A program made the translations under genes and the position numbers. The notes beneath the pieces are model-generated. The model was not told the origin of the DNA and searched no databases. It saw only the letters and a program-made list of their open reading frames with translations. From Natronosalvus amylolyticus (lineage in GTDB: Archaea > Halobacteriota > Halobacteria > Halobacteriales > Natrialbaceae): a DNA stretch of 64,000 bases. Positions 8,419-17,222 of the stretch are shown here, in pieces. Where the stretch lies: contig NZ_CP101156.1 in NCBI RefSeq assembly GCF_024298845.1, positions 682,001 through 746,000 of the forward strand. Direction: 5' to 3'. How positions within the stretch are numbered: position 1 is the stretch's first letter; every line of letters starts with the position of its first letter.

Positions 8419-9444
8419 TTATCGTCGGTCGTTGGCGTGCAACTGCCTGAATAATTTGTCGTACCCATCTGCAATCTCCGCCCAGCTCCACTCGTTCGCG
8501 ATCTCGCGGCCGGCCTCACTATAACTCCTGTACTCCACCTCACCATTCCGTAACTCCTCCAGCCGCTCAGCAATCGCTTCGGGTTCGGGCTCGACGAAAA
8601 TCAGTTCGTTTTCGTCGTGCCATTTTGACAGCTCGCCGGGCCGGACGACGATCGGTAAGCCCGCGGCACCGTACTCCTTGAGCTTCAGTGGCTGTTCGGC
8701 GTCCTTGAAACAGAACCCGACCTCAGCATGCGCCAAAAAGCCCGGCATCAGGTGGTAGGGAAACGAACCCGGGTAGTGAACATTCTCAACCTCACGTGCG
8801 ACCCCCCGAACGTGCTCTTCGAGCCCCCCTTCGCCGACGAAGACGAACTCCCATTCGGGCGCGTGAGCAGCGGTCGCGAGCATCTCCTCGGTACAGTACC
8901 GCGGTGAGAAGATGCCGATATAGATGGCGAGTGGCTTCTTCAGGTCGATGCCCTCGTCTTCGAGGATACCCCGCGCCCTCTCCACGGCTTCCGGCTCCGG
9001 ATTCGAGAACTGGTCGTAGTTGACCGCGTTGGGAAGCTTCACGGCGTCGTCGATGCCGCGGTTCAGAGCCTCTTGATACGTTGACTCGTACACGAACACG
9101 GTCGCGTCAGCACGTTCGAGGACCTGCCACTCGTACCATTCGAAAAAGCGAAACAGGGGGGAAGCGAGGTAGTCAATGTCTGAGATTGGGTCGCTGACGT
9201 CCCCCAGGAACGGCGTTCGCAACAGCCGCGCGAGTGGGAAACCGAGATAGAGTCCGACACGGACGTTTCCCGCGATGACGTCGTAATCTCCGACAAGTGC
9301 CTGTTTGATTGCTTCAAAGGCGTCAAGCCCTGATGCGTCATGAATATCTATCTCGTACCCTCTCTCGCGAAGTTCCTCGGCGATGCGCTCTCGCCGGACG
9401 CTGATGTTCTCGCCCGTCGAGGGGCGAAGCCAGAGTACTTTCAT
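8419..9444 (-). CDS. Glycosyltransferase family 4 (GT-B fold)
   Basis: A 341-residue GT-B glycosyltransferase. The N-terminal acceptor domain begins KVLWLRPSTGENISVRRERI. The C-terminal donor domain contains VGEGG, a PLKLKEYGAAGLPIV segment (residues about 265-280) that corresponds to the E-x7-E region of GT4 enzymes, and a Trp-rich helix near the end. It would transfer a sugar from a nucleotide-activated donor to a glycan or lipid carrier at the cytoplasmic membrane face. Its ATG at 9444 overlaps the stop codon of the upstream epimerase-like gene by four bases (ATGA), so the two are translationally coupled. The gene lacks any CTCGAG hexamer, unlike the rest of the window, which suggests transfer. 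Confidence 0.85.
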   Translation of the reverse strand: MKVLWLRPSTGENISVRRERIAEELRERGYEIDIHDASGLDAFEAIKQALVGDYDVIAGNVRVGLYLGFPLARLLRTPFLGDVSDPISDIDYLASPLFRFFEWYEWQVLERADATVFVYESTYQEALNRGIDDAVKLPNAVNYDQFSNPEPEAVERARGILEDEGIDLKKPLAIYIGIFSPRYCTEEMLATAAHAPEWEFVFVGEGGLEEHVRGVAREVENVHYPGSFPYHLMPGFLAHAEVGFCFKDAEQPLKLKEYGAAGLPIVVRPGELSKWHDENELIFVEPEPEAIAERLEELRNGEVEYRSYSEAGREIANEWSWAEIADGYDKLFRQLHANDRR

Positions 9445-10058
9445 TGGAAATAGTCGACTGTTCGTTTCAACTCCTCTTTCAACTCAACGTCCGGTTCGTA
9501 TCCGATACGATCGACCGATTTCGAAATGTCCCCCACCGAGTGACGTATTTCTCCTGGTCTCGGGTCGTCGTACACTGGTTCGAGGTCGATAGCGAGAATG
9601 TTGTTCACCAGTTCGATGAATTTGTTTATAGTCTTTTGTTTACCCCACACAACGTTCAACACTCCGGCAAACTCTGATTCTGCTGTCAGCATATTCGTCT
9701 CCACTACGTCAGAAACGTAGACAAAATCACGAGACTGTTCGCCGTCACCGAAAACCACGGGCCGCTCGCCACTAGCCATCAATTCGATGAACTTGGGAAT
9801 CACAGCGGCATACTGTCCACTTGAATCTTGTCGGGAACCGAAGACGTTGAAATACCGAAGTATGATAACTGCCGTGCCACTCCGCTCACTAATTTGTAAG
9901 CCAACCTGTTTGGCGTTTTCGGGTACAGATTCGAGATTCTCTCGTCCACCTGTCGAGAAGTCATCCAGGCAGCGGACAATCAACCCTCCTTGGATAGGTT
10001 TCTCAACGAGATGCGACCCAGCAAATCCGGCTGCACCGGTGACCTGTGCGGTATCCAT
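9441..10058 (-). pseudogene. NAD-dependent sugar epimerase/dehydratase with an internal deletion
   Basis: An uninterrupted 205-codon frame related to UDP-glucose 4-epimerase/dehydratase family (extended SDR) proteins of about 305-315 residues. The N-terminal nucleotide-binding GAAGFAGSH (about 8-16) and the DDFSTG loop are present, and from about residue 67 the C-terminal half is normal (LRYFNVFG, QYAAVIPKF, GDGEQSRDFVYV). Between about residues 47 and 50 the sequence jumps straight to the segment after the catalytic YxxxK, so about 100 residues including the active-site Tyr are missing. The deletion is in frame. It overlaps the GT4 gene by 4 bases. It is either a dead gene or a small domain kept for another purpose. 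Confidence 0.75.
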
Positions 10059-10168
10059 CTACTCAAAACGTGCATTCAACGGGTGTTAATAGCTGTCGAA
10101 CATGTGTCGTGACCACTTGAGAAGCATCACGATATGGAGCGAGAAAATACCGGAACGAAGAAGACGAA

Positions 10169-10177
10169 AGATATACG
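10169..10177 (+). promoter_or_regulatory. TATA-like element of the methyltransferase gene
   Basis: AAGATATAC at about 10168-10176 precedes the ATG at 10202 by about 28 bases, fitting a leaderless transcript. Confidence 0.5.
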
Positions 10178-10201
10178 CACGAGACATCAGGATACCTTAG
10201 C

Positions 10202-10948
10202 ATGGGTGCTCCCGCTCTGGATGACCTACCGCTTGCATTCCGTCGCCATCTCTCCGAAAGAGACCTCAATAAAAATTCGACCCTCCAGTCGTTCGATAGC
10301 ATCCGGACACAACTAAGGATTCTCGATAATCACCGCGATTCTATCGATTCGATTCTCGACGTAGGCTGTAACCGTGGAGGATTCGTCACTGCACTGGGAG
10401 ATCATCTCGATGCAGATACAGTCTATGGAATCGATATCGACAAGAACATGAGGGAACAGGCATCAGAGCGAGGTGTCTCGACTTTCGGGATTGATGTCGA
10501 AACTGAACCGATTCCACTCAGTGATGATTCTATCGACCTTGTACTCTCGTTCGGACTCGTCGAGCACCTTCGATACTATGACAATCTCTTCGAACAAGTG
10601 AATCGGGTCCTTCGAGACGGCTGGTTCTGGATTGCGACGCCAAACCTGGCGAGTTGGGTCAACCGGTTCGCTCTACTTAGCGGCCACCAGCCACGCAACG
10701 TCGAAGTCTCACGAGAATACACTCCCGGCGTGCTCCCAATCTACAAGAGACCCCAACCAATCAACCATGTCCACGCCCCTACCTACGCTGCCTTGATAGA
10801 GTTGCTCGAACACTACAAGTTTGAACCACGGACGAGTGTTCCACTGTATCCCTATCAACGGTCGATGACAGCCAAACTGCTCGATACACTGTTCAGCGTT
10901 CGTCTATCCTGGAGCCGTCGAGTGAGTGTTCTCGCCTCTCAACGCTAG
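10202..10948 (+). CDS. Class I SAM-dependent methyltransferase
   Basis: A 248-residue protein with a central Rossmann methyltransferase domain: motif I ILDVGCNRGGFV (about 54-65), acidic loop YGIDID near 81, motif IV region SIDLVLSFGLVEHL and the following RVLRDGW. The ~90-residue C-terminal extension is typical of enzymes methylating sugars or lipid-linked glycans. Its location between a GT2 and the epimerase/GT4 pair suggests a glycan methyltransferase, which is inference. It converges with the GT2 gene and the two overlap by four bases at their 3' ends. A TATA-like box at leaderless spacing precedes it. It lies wholly in the CTCGAG-free tract. Confidence 0.8.
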   Translation: MGAPALDDLPLAFRRHLSERDLNKNSTLQSFDSIRTQLRILDNHRDSIDSILDVGCNRGGFVTALGDHLDADTVYGIDIDKNMREQASERGVSTFGIDVETEPIPLSDDSIDLVLSFGLVEHLRYYDNLFEQVNRVLRDGWFWIATPNLASWVNRFALLSGHQPRNVEVSREYTPGVLPIYKRPQPINHVHAPTYAALIELLEHYKFEPRTSVPLYPYQRSMTAKLLDTLFSVRLSWSRRVSVLASQR

Positions 10949-11877
10949 TTCCTGCGAACATCTGCAATCAACGACCGGACCACACTGTAGACGTACCCGA
11001 ACCCAACAACGGCAGTAAACACGAAGATTGCTCCCAGTTGCAACGTCTCGTCCTTCGACGGAGACTCGACTAGCCTACGAATCCGCTCGGGAACGAATAC
11101 CAGCAGTAAATCGCGCAGATATGCCGACTCGTTCTCACCGGACGCCTCGGGCACGAGCGTTCCGAGAACATGTTTCGAATAACCCTGCCAGAATGCTCGC
11201 TCCAGCAACCAGGTCGGCTCCCTTCGATAGTCGAACACCTTGTGTGCGACCACCGCGTCGGGATTATACACCACGCCACGACCGAACTTTTCCTGCATCC
11301 TGACACAGAACACCGTCTCTTCGGCCTGGACATTCAACGACCCACGACGCCCAAGTTCCGGGTCAAACGTCCCAATCTCTTCGAACACCTCCCGACGAAA
11401 CGAGATGTTCGACCCGAACGTATTCCGAACTTCCTCACCTGGCTCGGCAAAGCCGCGATGTGTCACGCCCACGAGCCAGTAGAACTCTTCGGGGAGAAAT
11501 GACGGTTTTCCGGCCAACCACTCGCCGCACATCTTCCCGCCGACGGCAATCGCATCCTCAGCTTCGTAGACCGAAACCAGCTCTTCGACCCATCGTTCGT
11601 CGGCAACCGCGTCGTCGTCCAGAAAGGCGATGACGTCACCAGTCGCGAGTGAAACGCCACGATTTCGGCTCCTCGAGAGGCCCAGATTCTCCTCGTTCAG
11701 GTGCACCGTCATCGAGTCGTACCGCTTTATGAGACGGTCGTACAACTCCTCGTTGCCGTCGACAACCACCACGAGTTCGAGGGCTTCGTAAGTCTGTGCG
11801 AGCACGCTCTCGATTGCCTCACGACAGGCGTCGAAGGTATCCAGCGAATACGTACACAAGACGACAGAGACCTTCAT
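10945..11877 (-). CDS. Glycosyltransferase family 2 with C-terminal membrane segment
   Basis: A 310-residue GT-A enzyme. It starts MKVSVVLCTYS, has DDDAVAD (the D-x-D-type metal/nucleotide motif, about 90-96), and the ETVFCVRMQEKFGRG segment near residue 190. A hydrophobic stretch at about 278-300 would anchor the protein to the membrane. I use the ATG at 11877; the codon before it is TTG. Membrane-anchored GT2 enzymes of this kind (AglE/AglG/AglI-like) add sugars to dolichol-phosphate-linked glycans in haloarchaea. A TATA-like CTATAG at 11896-11904 lies upstream at leaderless distance. It is adjacent to aglB and divergent from it. Confidence 0.85.
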   Translation of the reverse strand: MKVSVVLCTYSLDTFDACREAIESVLAQTYEALELVVVVDGNEELYDRLIKRYDSMTVHLNEENLGLSRSRNRGVSLATGDVIAFLDDDAVADERWVEELVSVYEAEDAIAVGGKMCGEWLAGKPSFLPEEFYWLVGVTHRGFAEPGEEVRNTFGSNISFRREVFEEIGTFDPELGRRGSLNVQAEETVFCVRMQEKFGRGVVYNPDAVVAHKVFDYRREPTWLLERAFWQGYSKHVLGTLVPEASGENESAYLRDLLLVFVPERIRRLVESPSKDETLQLGAIFVFTAVVGFGYVYSVVRSLIADVRRN

Positions 11878-11895
11878 CAAAGGAGCTATTCAACG

Positions 11896-11904
11896 CCTAT
11901 AGAA
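11896..11904 (-). promoter_or_regulatory. TATA-like element of the GT2 gene
   Basis: On the minus strand TTCTATAGG is centred about 23-24 bases before the ATG at 11877. Confidence 0.4.
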
Positions 11905-12005
11905 TAACCATTGTGAATGCAAGACCGCAAACCTTCCTTTGAGGCGATCAAGACCTGCTACGTAAATAACAAAGTTTATTCGCCGCTTGCCACTGGTGAG
12001 AGCTA

Positions 12006-14906
12006 ATGAGTACGGAAACCGAACGCATCGGTGAGGATACCACCGAATCCACACTTGAGGCGGTCCAACGGTGGTATCACGTCCCTATTATCGCGGTTGC
12101 GATGGCGTTTATGTTCTGGGTCCGGATGCAGGAGTATAGCGAAGTGGCGATGCGCGATGGCCAGGCGAGGCTCTCCGCGGTCGACTCCTGGTATCACTGG
12201 CGAAGCGTCCAGTGGACGGCCGAGAATTATCCGTATACGATGCCGTACGAGATCTGGACGAGTTTTCCTACGGGACAGTACGTCGGTCAGTTCGGGACGC
12301 TGTTCGATCAGATCCTCGTGACGGTGGCATTTATCGTCGGCCTCGGCGATCCATCGACCCACCAACTATACACCGTCGCTATCGTGATGGTACCAGTACT
12401 CGCCGCTCTCGTCGCGATTCCGGTCTATTTCATCGGCCGTCGTCTCGGCGGACAGATCGGCGGTCTCGTCTCAGTTATTCTCCTGGCACTCGCTCCAGGT
12501 CAGTTCCTCTCGCGGACGACCGTAGGGCAACTTCAACATCACGTTGCTGAGGTCCTTTTCATGGCCATCGCGATACTTGCGATGATGGCGGCCCTCCGCG
12601 TTGCCGAACGTGAGCAACCGATCTGGGAACTCGTTCTGGATGGGGACTGGGACGGGCTGCGCGAACCAGCTCTCTACAGCGCCCTCACGGGCGTCGCCCT
12701 CTCGTTGTATCTCTGGTCGTGGCCACCGGGTGTCGTGCTGCTGGGTATTCTCGGCGTTTTCTTTGTCGTCCAACTCTCACTCGATTTCGTCCGTGGACGT
12801 TCCCCCGACCACGTCGCATTCGTGGGCATCGTGTCCATGGTTATCCCGGGCGCATTCATGCTCCTGATGCTCGAGGTTTGGACCTTTAGCAGTGTCACGA
12901 GCTTCGGTTTACTCCAGCCGACTGTTGCGTTCCTCGTCGGTGCCGGCTGTGTATTCATGGCCTGGCTCGCTCGACAGTGGGAGGGGCACGGACTCGAGCG
13001 ACAGTATTATCCAGTCGCAATAGCCGGTTCAATTATCGGGTCGTTGATCGTGATGTCGTTGGTACTCCCCGATCTGTACAGCACCCTTATCGGGAACTTG
13101 ACCGGGCGATTGATCCCGATCAATGTAAGTGAGACAGCACTGACAGTGTCTGAAGCACAACCACCCGACAACTTCGGCCAACACGTTTTCAACGAGTTCG
13201 GTGCAGCCTTCTTTACCATGCTCGGCGGTCTCGCGTTCCTCCTCCTTCGACCGCTGTTCGGTCGTGAGTTCCGCGCCGAACACACCCTTATCATCGTCTG
13301 GGCACTGTTTCTCACGAGCATGGCGGCCACGCAGATTCGATTCGCGTACTATCTCGTGCTCGCGGTCGCCGTCCTCAACGCCGTGTTCGTCGCCGACATC
13401 GCTCGACTGCTCAATCTCGATTTCCAGCGCAGTGCACAGTCCATCCGCGACGTCGAGACCTACCAGGTGATCGCTATCTTCCTCGTCGTCATGATGCTCT
13501 TCATGCCGTTGTTGCCACCCATCGCTGCCCAGGGGTCGACCGCCTGGGAACGCGGTGCGCAGGCCGGCCCGAGCGGCGACGCGATGGTCTGGCAGGAGTC
13601 CACCGACTGGATGCTCGAGAGCACGCCCGAACCCGGTAACTGGGCAGGTGCGGGCCATCAGGACGACCTCGAGTACTACGGCACCTACGAGTACCCCGAG
13701 GGTGGCGACTATGACTACCCAGAGGGAGCCTACGGCGTGATGTCGTGGTGGGATTATGGCCACCTGATAACGACGAACGCCGAACGGATGCCGCATTCGA
13801 ACCCGTTCCAGTCCAATGCTCGGTCCTCCTCGTGGTATCTCCAGGCGGGCGATGAAGCACACGGTGAGGCTATCCTCGATGGCATTTCCGCCGGCGTGTC
13901 CGTCACCGACCGTTCGGCAGACGAGATTCGGAGCGATATCGACGAACCGGGCCACGAAGACGTCCAGTACGTGATGATCGACGACCAGATGGCTGGTGGG
14001 AAGTTCAGTGCGATTGCGACGTGGTCCGGTCCCGGGATGAGCGCCTACGAAACCGCTGAACCAGTCTCGGTGATGGGAACCGAGATCGAGGCGACCACGA
14101 CGAACGAAGCCTACGAGGACACGATGCTCGCCTCGCTGTATCTCGAGGACGCCGAGGGGATGGAACACTACCGGCTGGTACACGAGTCGAGTACGTACTC
14201 CATCGTTGGCAGTCAGATTCTGGTGTTGCCAGACGGCCAGGCTGTCGATATTTCGACCGGTTCGGAGCGATTCGCCGCGGGCGGCTACACCGATGCAGTC
14301 GCGGAAGCCGAACAGCAATTCGAGATGGCAGAAGCGACGGACCAGGCACTGTTGCTCAACAGTCAGTATCCGTTCCAGGGCTTCATGACCCAGCAGTACG
14401 TCCACAACGCACAGGTAGTGTCCGCAGTCAAAACCTTCGAGCGAGTCGAGGGGGCGACTATCACCGGAAGCGCACCGGGCGTTGCTGACGGCGAAACGGT
14501 CTACGCACAGGTGGAACTCGAGACCGAGCCCGGTCGGACGTTCACCTACACCCAGCAGGCGACCGTCGAAAACGAGGCATTCGAGCTGACGGTTCCGTAC
14601 GCAACTGACAACGAACTCGGGCCGGAAGATGGCTACAGTGACAGTGCTGTCGAAGCACTGGATGACGAGTATACGATCTTCGTGGGTAGCCCGGAAGACG
14701 GTGAGATCGAACGCGAGTACATCACGACGACCGACGTGTCAGAACTCGCCGTCGTGGAAGGCGAGACACTCGAGGTCACGCTCGAGGAAGGAGACGGTGA
14801 GGTCGTTCCGGATCCGGATGCAGAGCCGGATTTCGACGGTGAAGCGGTAGAAGGCGAAGAGGTTGATGATGAAGATGTCGATGACGAAGAAATAGAAGAC
14901 GAGTAA
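12006..14906 (+). CDS. aglB: Oligosaccharyltransferase AglB (STT3 family)
   Basis: A 966-residue catalytic subunit that moves the lipid-linked glycan to Asn of N-x-S/T sequons on surface proteins such as the S-layer glycoprotein, acting outside the membrane. The N-terminal ~500 residues are multi-pass membrane. The hallmark WWDYG is at residues 581-585 in the extracellular domain, and an MIDDQMAGGKF segment near 657-667 is in the place of the second conserved STT3 motif. The C-terminus is a β-rich region ending in a very acidic tail (about 930-966), a haloarchaeal trait. An SD-like GGTGA lies 9 bases before the ATG. It is the anchor gene of the glycosylation region. Confidence 0.96.
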   Translation: MSTETERIGEDTTESTLEAVQRWYHVPIIAVAMAFMFWVRMQEYSEVAMRDGQARLSAVDSWYHWRSVQWTAENYPYTMPYEIWTSFPTGQYVGQFGTLFDQILVTVAFIVGLGDPSTHQLYTVAIVMVPVLAALVAIPVYFIGRRLGGQIGGLVSVILLALAPGQFLSRTTVGQLQHHVAEVLFMAIAILAMMAALRVAEREQPIWELVLDGDWDGLREPALYSALTGVALSLYLWSWPPGVVLLGILGVFFVVQLSLDFVRGRSPDHVAFVGIVSMVIPGAFMLLMLEVWTFSSVTSFGLLQPTVAFLVGAGCVFMAWLARQWEGHGLERQYYPVAIAGSIIGSLIVMSLVLPDLYSTLIGNLTGRLIPINVSETALTVSEAQPPDNFGQHVFNEFGAAFFTMLGGLAFLLLRPLFGREFRAEHTLIIVWALFLTSMAATQIRFAYYLVLAVAVLNAVFVADIARLLNLDFQRSAQSIRDVETYQVIAIFLVVMMLFMPLLPPIAAQGSTAWERGAQAGPSGDAMVWQESTDWMLESTPEPGNWAGAGHQDDLEYYGTYEYPEGGDYDYPEGAYGVMSWWDYGHLITTNAERMPHSNPFQSNARSSSWYLQAGDEAHGEAILDGISAGVSVTDRSADEIRSDIDEPGHEDVQYVMIDDQMAGGKFSAIATWSGPGMSAYETAEPVSVMGTEIEATTTNEAYEDTMLASLYLEDAEGMEHYRLVHESSTYSIVGSQILVLPDGQAVDISTGSERFAAGGYTDAVAEAEQQFEMAEATDQALLLNSQYPFQGFMTQQYVHNAQVVSAVKTFERVEGATITGSAPGVADGETVYAQVELETEPGRTFTYTQQATVENEAFELTVPYATDNELGPEDGYSDSAVEALDDEYTIFVGSPEDGEIEREYITTTDVSELAVVEGETLEVTLEEGDGEVVPDPDAEPDFDGEAVEGEEVDDEDVDDEEIEDE

Positions 14907-14983
14907 CGATAGGCCAGGTTTTTCGAGCGGCGACGGGAGGTTTGCTGCATCGTGGGGGTCGATATCCGAAACTCGATTCTGCG

Positions 14984-17143
14984 TTAGCCCAGTTGTGGGT
15001 GGAGCTCCTCCGGGAGGCCGATCGCTGGTGGCCAGTGTACCTTCCCATCGTAGATGACTGGCGTAGTCGACCACTGCAGATCTTCTTTCAACGCCGATAA
15101 CGGAACCGCCGGGAGGCAATGTGCGACAGGGGCGAGGGTACTGCCGTCGTACTCTGGAAACCCGGTGTGGGCCGTCGAGCCGAGGTTTCGATTTAATAAC
15201 GGGAGTTCGAACGAACAGAGAGAAACCGGATCGGTGAACGAATCGATGAGATAGAGCGCAGAGGAACTCCCATCCGACTGTGCGATCGTGATCGTTCCAT
15301 CGCCGATGATGCTGTATTCGCCAACCGATTCGACGAGCGCCGTAAACTGCACAGCGTCGTGCAACCGAAGCCCCCTGCTGAGAAACCGTGAGAGCGTTTC
15401 ACCTGCGCGTATCGCCCGTTCGTTGAGAAGGTCGCTGTGGGTGGCCAGACCGCCGTGTGCGCCACCGTCGACGAGCGCCAATCCTTGCTGGGCGGATCGA
15501 CAGGCGTTCAGTATGAACGCGTCGATAGAGACCGCCTCGAGCGTTCGAACATCCAGGAGGCCATCGTGGCAGGTGAGGCCGTCGGGGCTAGCGTGACCGA
15601 TAAAATGAAACAGATCGATGGCCGAACTCGTCAATAGCGTCGTCAGCCGGTCCGTCGAGACGCCATATTCGACCTGAACGTCGAACGGATGGACATCTCG
15701 GTCGGCGTATAGGTCCTCGAGGTGTTCGACTTCCGAGAGCATTTCAGCCTCGTTGCAGACGACTTGCACTCTCGTTTCCTCGCTCGCTGGTTCTCGGTCG
15801 AGTCGGCGTCGATACGACGCTACCGTAGCGCGGCTCATTCCGGCTGGAATACCCGGTCCGAACCAGATGTGTTCGAGCGAATGTGGGAAGACCCCCTCGA
15901 GTCGCTGTGCACCCCCTGGATTGGACGAAACAGCCTCACCCTGGTCCGCAGACGGAGAAGCAGTTCTCTTTGTGAGGATGGATTCAGGTATCGAGAGGGT
16001 GGATTCCGGTACCGAGAGGCTGGAATCGACAGCTGACGTCTCGGACGACTGGCCAAATCCGGTGGCGGCCGTGAGTGGTTTGATCAGGGCAAACTGGTCG
16101 AGTAACAGCGGCACGAGCTCGGCGGTCTCAGGGGTTTCCGGAACGAAAGCTGTTGCTGGCCACGGCGGGATGTGCGGTTCGACCATCTCGAACGGGACCT
16201 CGAGATACCTCTCGAGTTGCGTGGCGATCGGTGCGGCGTAGATAGTTTCGAAATCGAACGGTGCCGCTTCCTCGAGGGCGTCGGCCCCGTTGAGCCGATC
16301 TTTGACGATCCCAGCAGACCGAACGAAACAATCGAGGACGAACACGTGTTGTAAGAGCCGTTCGACGGCGGCCTCCAGGGGACGGCTGGTTCCGAGAGGA
16401 TATCGTTCTCGAGGCGTATCGATGGCTGCACTCGACCCCGAAACGAGGTCGGCTCCGAGATAATAGGCCAACGGTGCGACCGTATACACGGCCTCGAGCG
16501 TTGGCGGGACCGTGATCGTGATTTCTGTATTCGGTTTCGACAACGAGTCGGGAATCTCGAGCGCGTTCCCTCGCTCGATCAGCGGCGGATGGCCCCGGAG
16601 GGTTGGCCACGAACGGTCGGGCGTCATCGTTTTCATCGCCGTGGTAGCCATCGATACGGCGTTCATGATGGAACCGGGGTCTTCAGTCGTGGTTATCGTC
16701 GTCGCCGGTGTCGTGTGCGTCGAGCGAACACCGAGCGTGACGATTGTCGGTTGTTCGAAATTAATCGAGACGTCGTGGTGTCCCAGTGTAACCGTACCGG
16801 GATGGTCGGCGGCCACGTACAGAATAGGTTGTCCGTTGAGGCCAACCGTCTCGGTCGAGTGCTCGAGGTGGTGGTGATCACCGGGAACGATCCGCTTTGC
16901 CGTCGTCCCGTCCTGGTCGTGAATCCGAACGTGAAACCGCTTATCGAGACTGAACGACGTCGTCGTAAATCGCCTTACGGCGTCGACTGGATACGCAAAT
17001 GGCTCGTGCTCGATTGGCACGAGCGTCGTCGGTTCCGCAGTTTGCAGCGTGACGAAGCGATTTTCGATTGTGTCACGTATCGTCCACTCGGTTGCTTGGT
17101 CCCCCCGTTCGAAGGCAATCCAATCGGAGTCCGTATCGACCAC
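14984..17143 (-). CDS. CHAT-domain (caspase-like) protease family protein
   Basis: A 719-residue protein. The C-terminal third carries a CHAT-type caspase-like core: LFHFIGHAS with candidate catalytic His517, and AFILNACRSAQQGLALVDGGA with candidate catalytic Cys548, followed by SFLSRGLRLHDAVQFTALVES. The N-terminal ~450 residues are β-rich with no recognised domain, and a Ser/Pro-rich linker lies near 390-430. CHAT proteases act as effectors or processors in several prokaryotic immune and cell-death systems and in separase-like roles. The gene follows the degenerate Orc1/Cdc6-like ATPase gene by 79 bases in the same direction, so the two may work together. The substrate and trigger are unknown. 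I saw no signal peptide. Confidence 0.8.
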   Translation of the reverse strand: MVDTDSDWIAFERGDQATEWTIRDTIENRFVTLQTAEPTTLVPIEHEPFAYPVDAVRRFTTTSFSLDKRFHVRIHDQDGTTAKRIVPGDHHHLEHSTETVGLNGQPILYVAADHPGTVTLGHHDVSINFEQPTIVTLGVRSTHTTPATTITTTEDPGSIMNAVSMATTAMKTMTPDRSWPTLRGHPPLIERGNALEIPDSLSKPNTEITITVPPTLEAVYTVAPLAYYLGADLVSGSSAAIDTPRERYPLGTSRPLEAAVERLLQHVFVLDCFVRSAGIVKDRLNGADALEEAAPFDFETIYAAPIATQLERYLEVPFEMVEPHIPPWPATAFVPETPETAELVPLLLDQFALIKPLTAATGFGQSSETSAVDSSLSVPESTLSIPESILTKRTASPSADQGEAVSSNPGGAQRLEGVFPHSLEHIWFGPGIPAGMSRATVASYRRRLDREPASEETRVQVVCNEAEMLSEVEHLEDLYADRDVHPFDVQVEYGVSTDRLTTLLTSSAIDLFHFIGHASPDGLTCHDGLLDVRTLEAVSIDAFILNACRSAQQGLALVDGGAHGGLATHSDLLNERAIRAGETLSRFLSRGLRLHDAVQFTALVESVGEYSIIGDGTITIAQSDGSSSALYLIDSFTDPVSLCSFELPLLNRNLGSTAHTGFPEYDGSTLAPVAHCLPAVPLSALKEDLQWSTTPVIYDGKVHWPPAIGLPEELHPQLG

Positions 17144-17222
17144 TACCGGATACTATTGTCGCGTTGATATAAGCCCGGCGGCCGGTTCAAGACGATCGAT
17201 CGCAACTGTTAGGCGATTCAGG

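Noticed and set aside
13029-14405. Long open frame on the minus strand inside aglB
   Set aside because: It is the antisense of aglB, which carries WWDYG and the STT3 layout; the antisense product has no domain and unusual Arg/His-rich composition.
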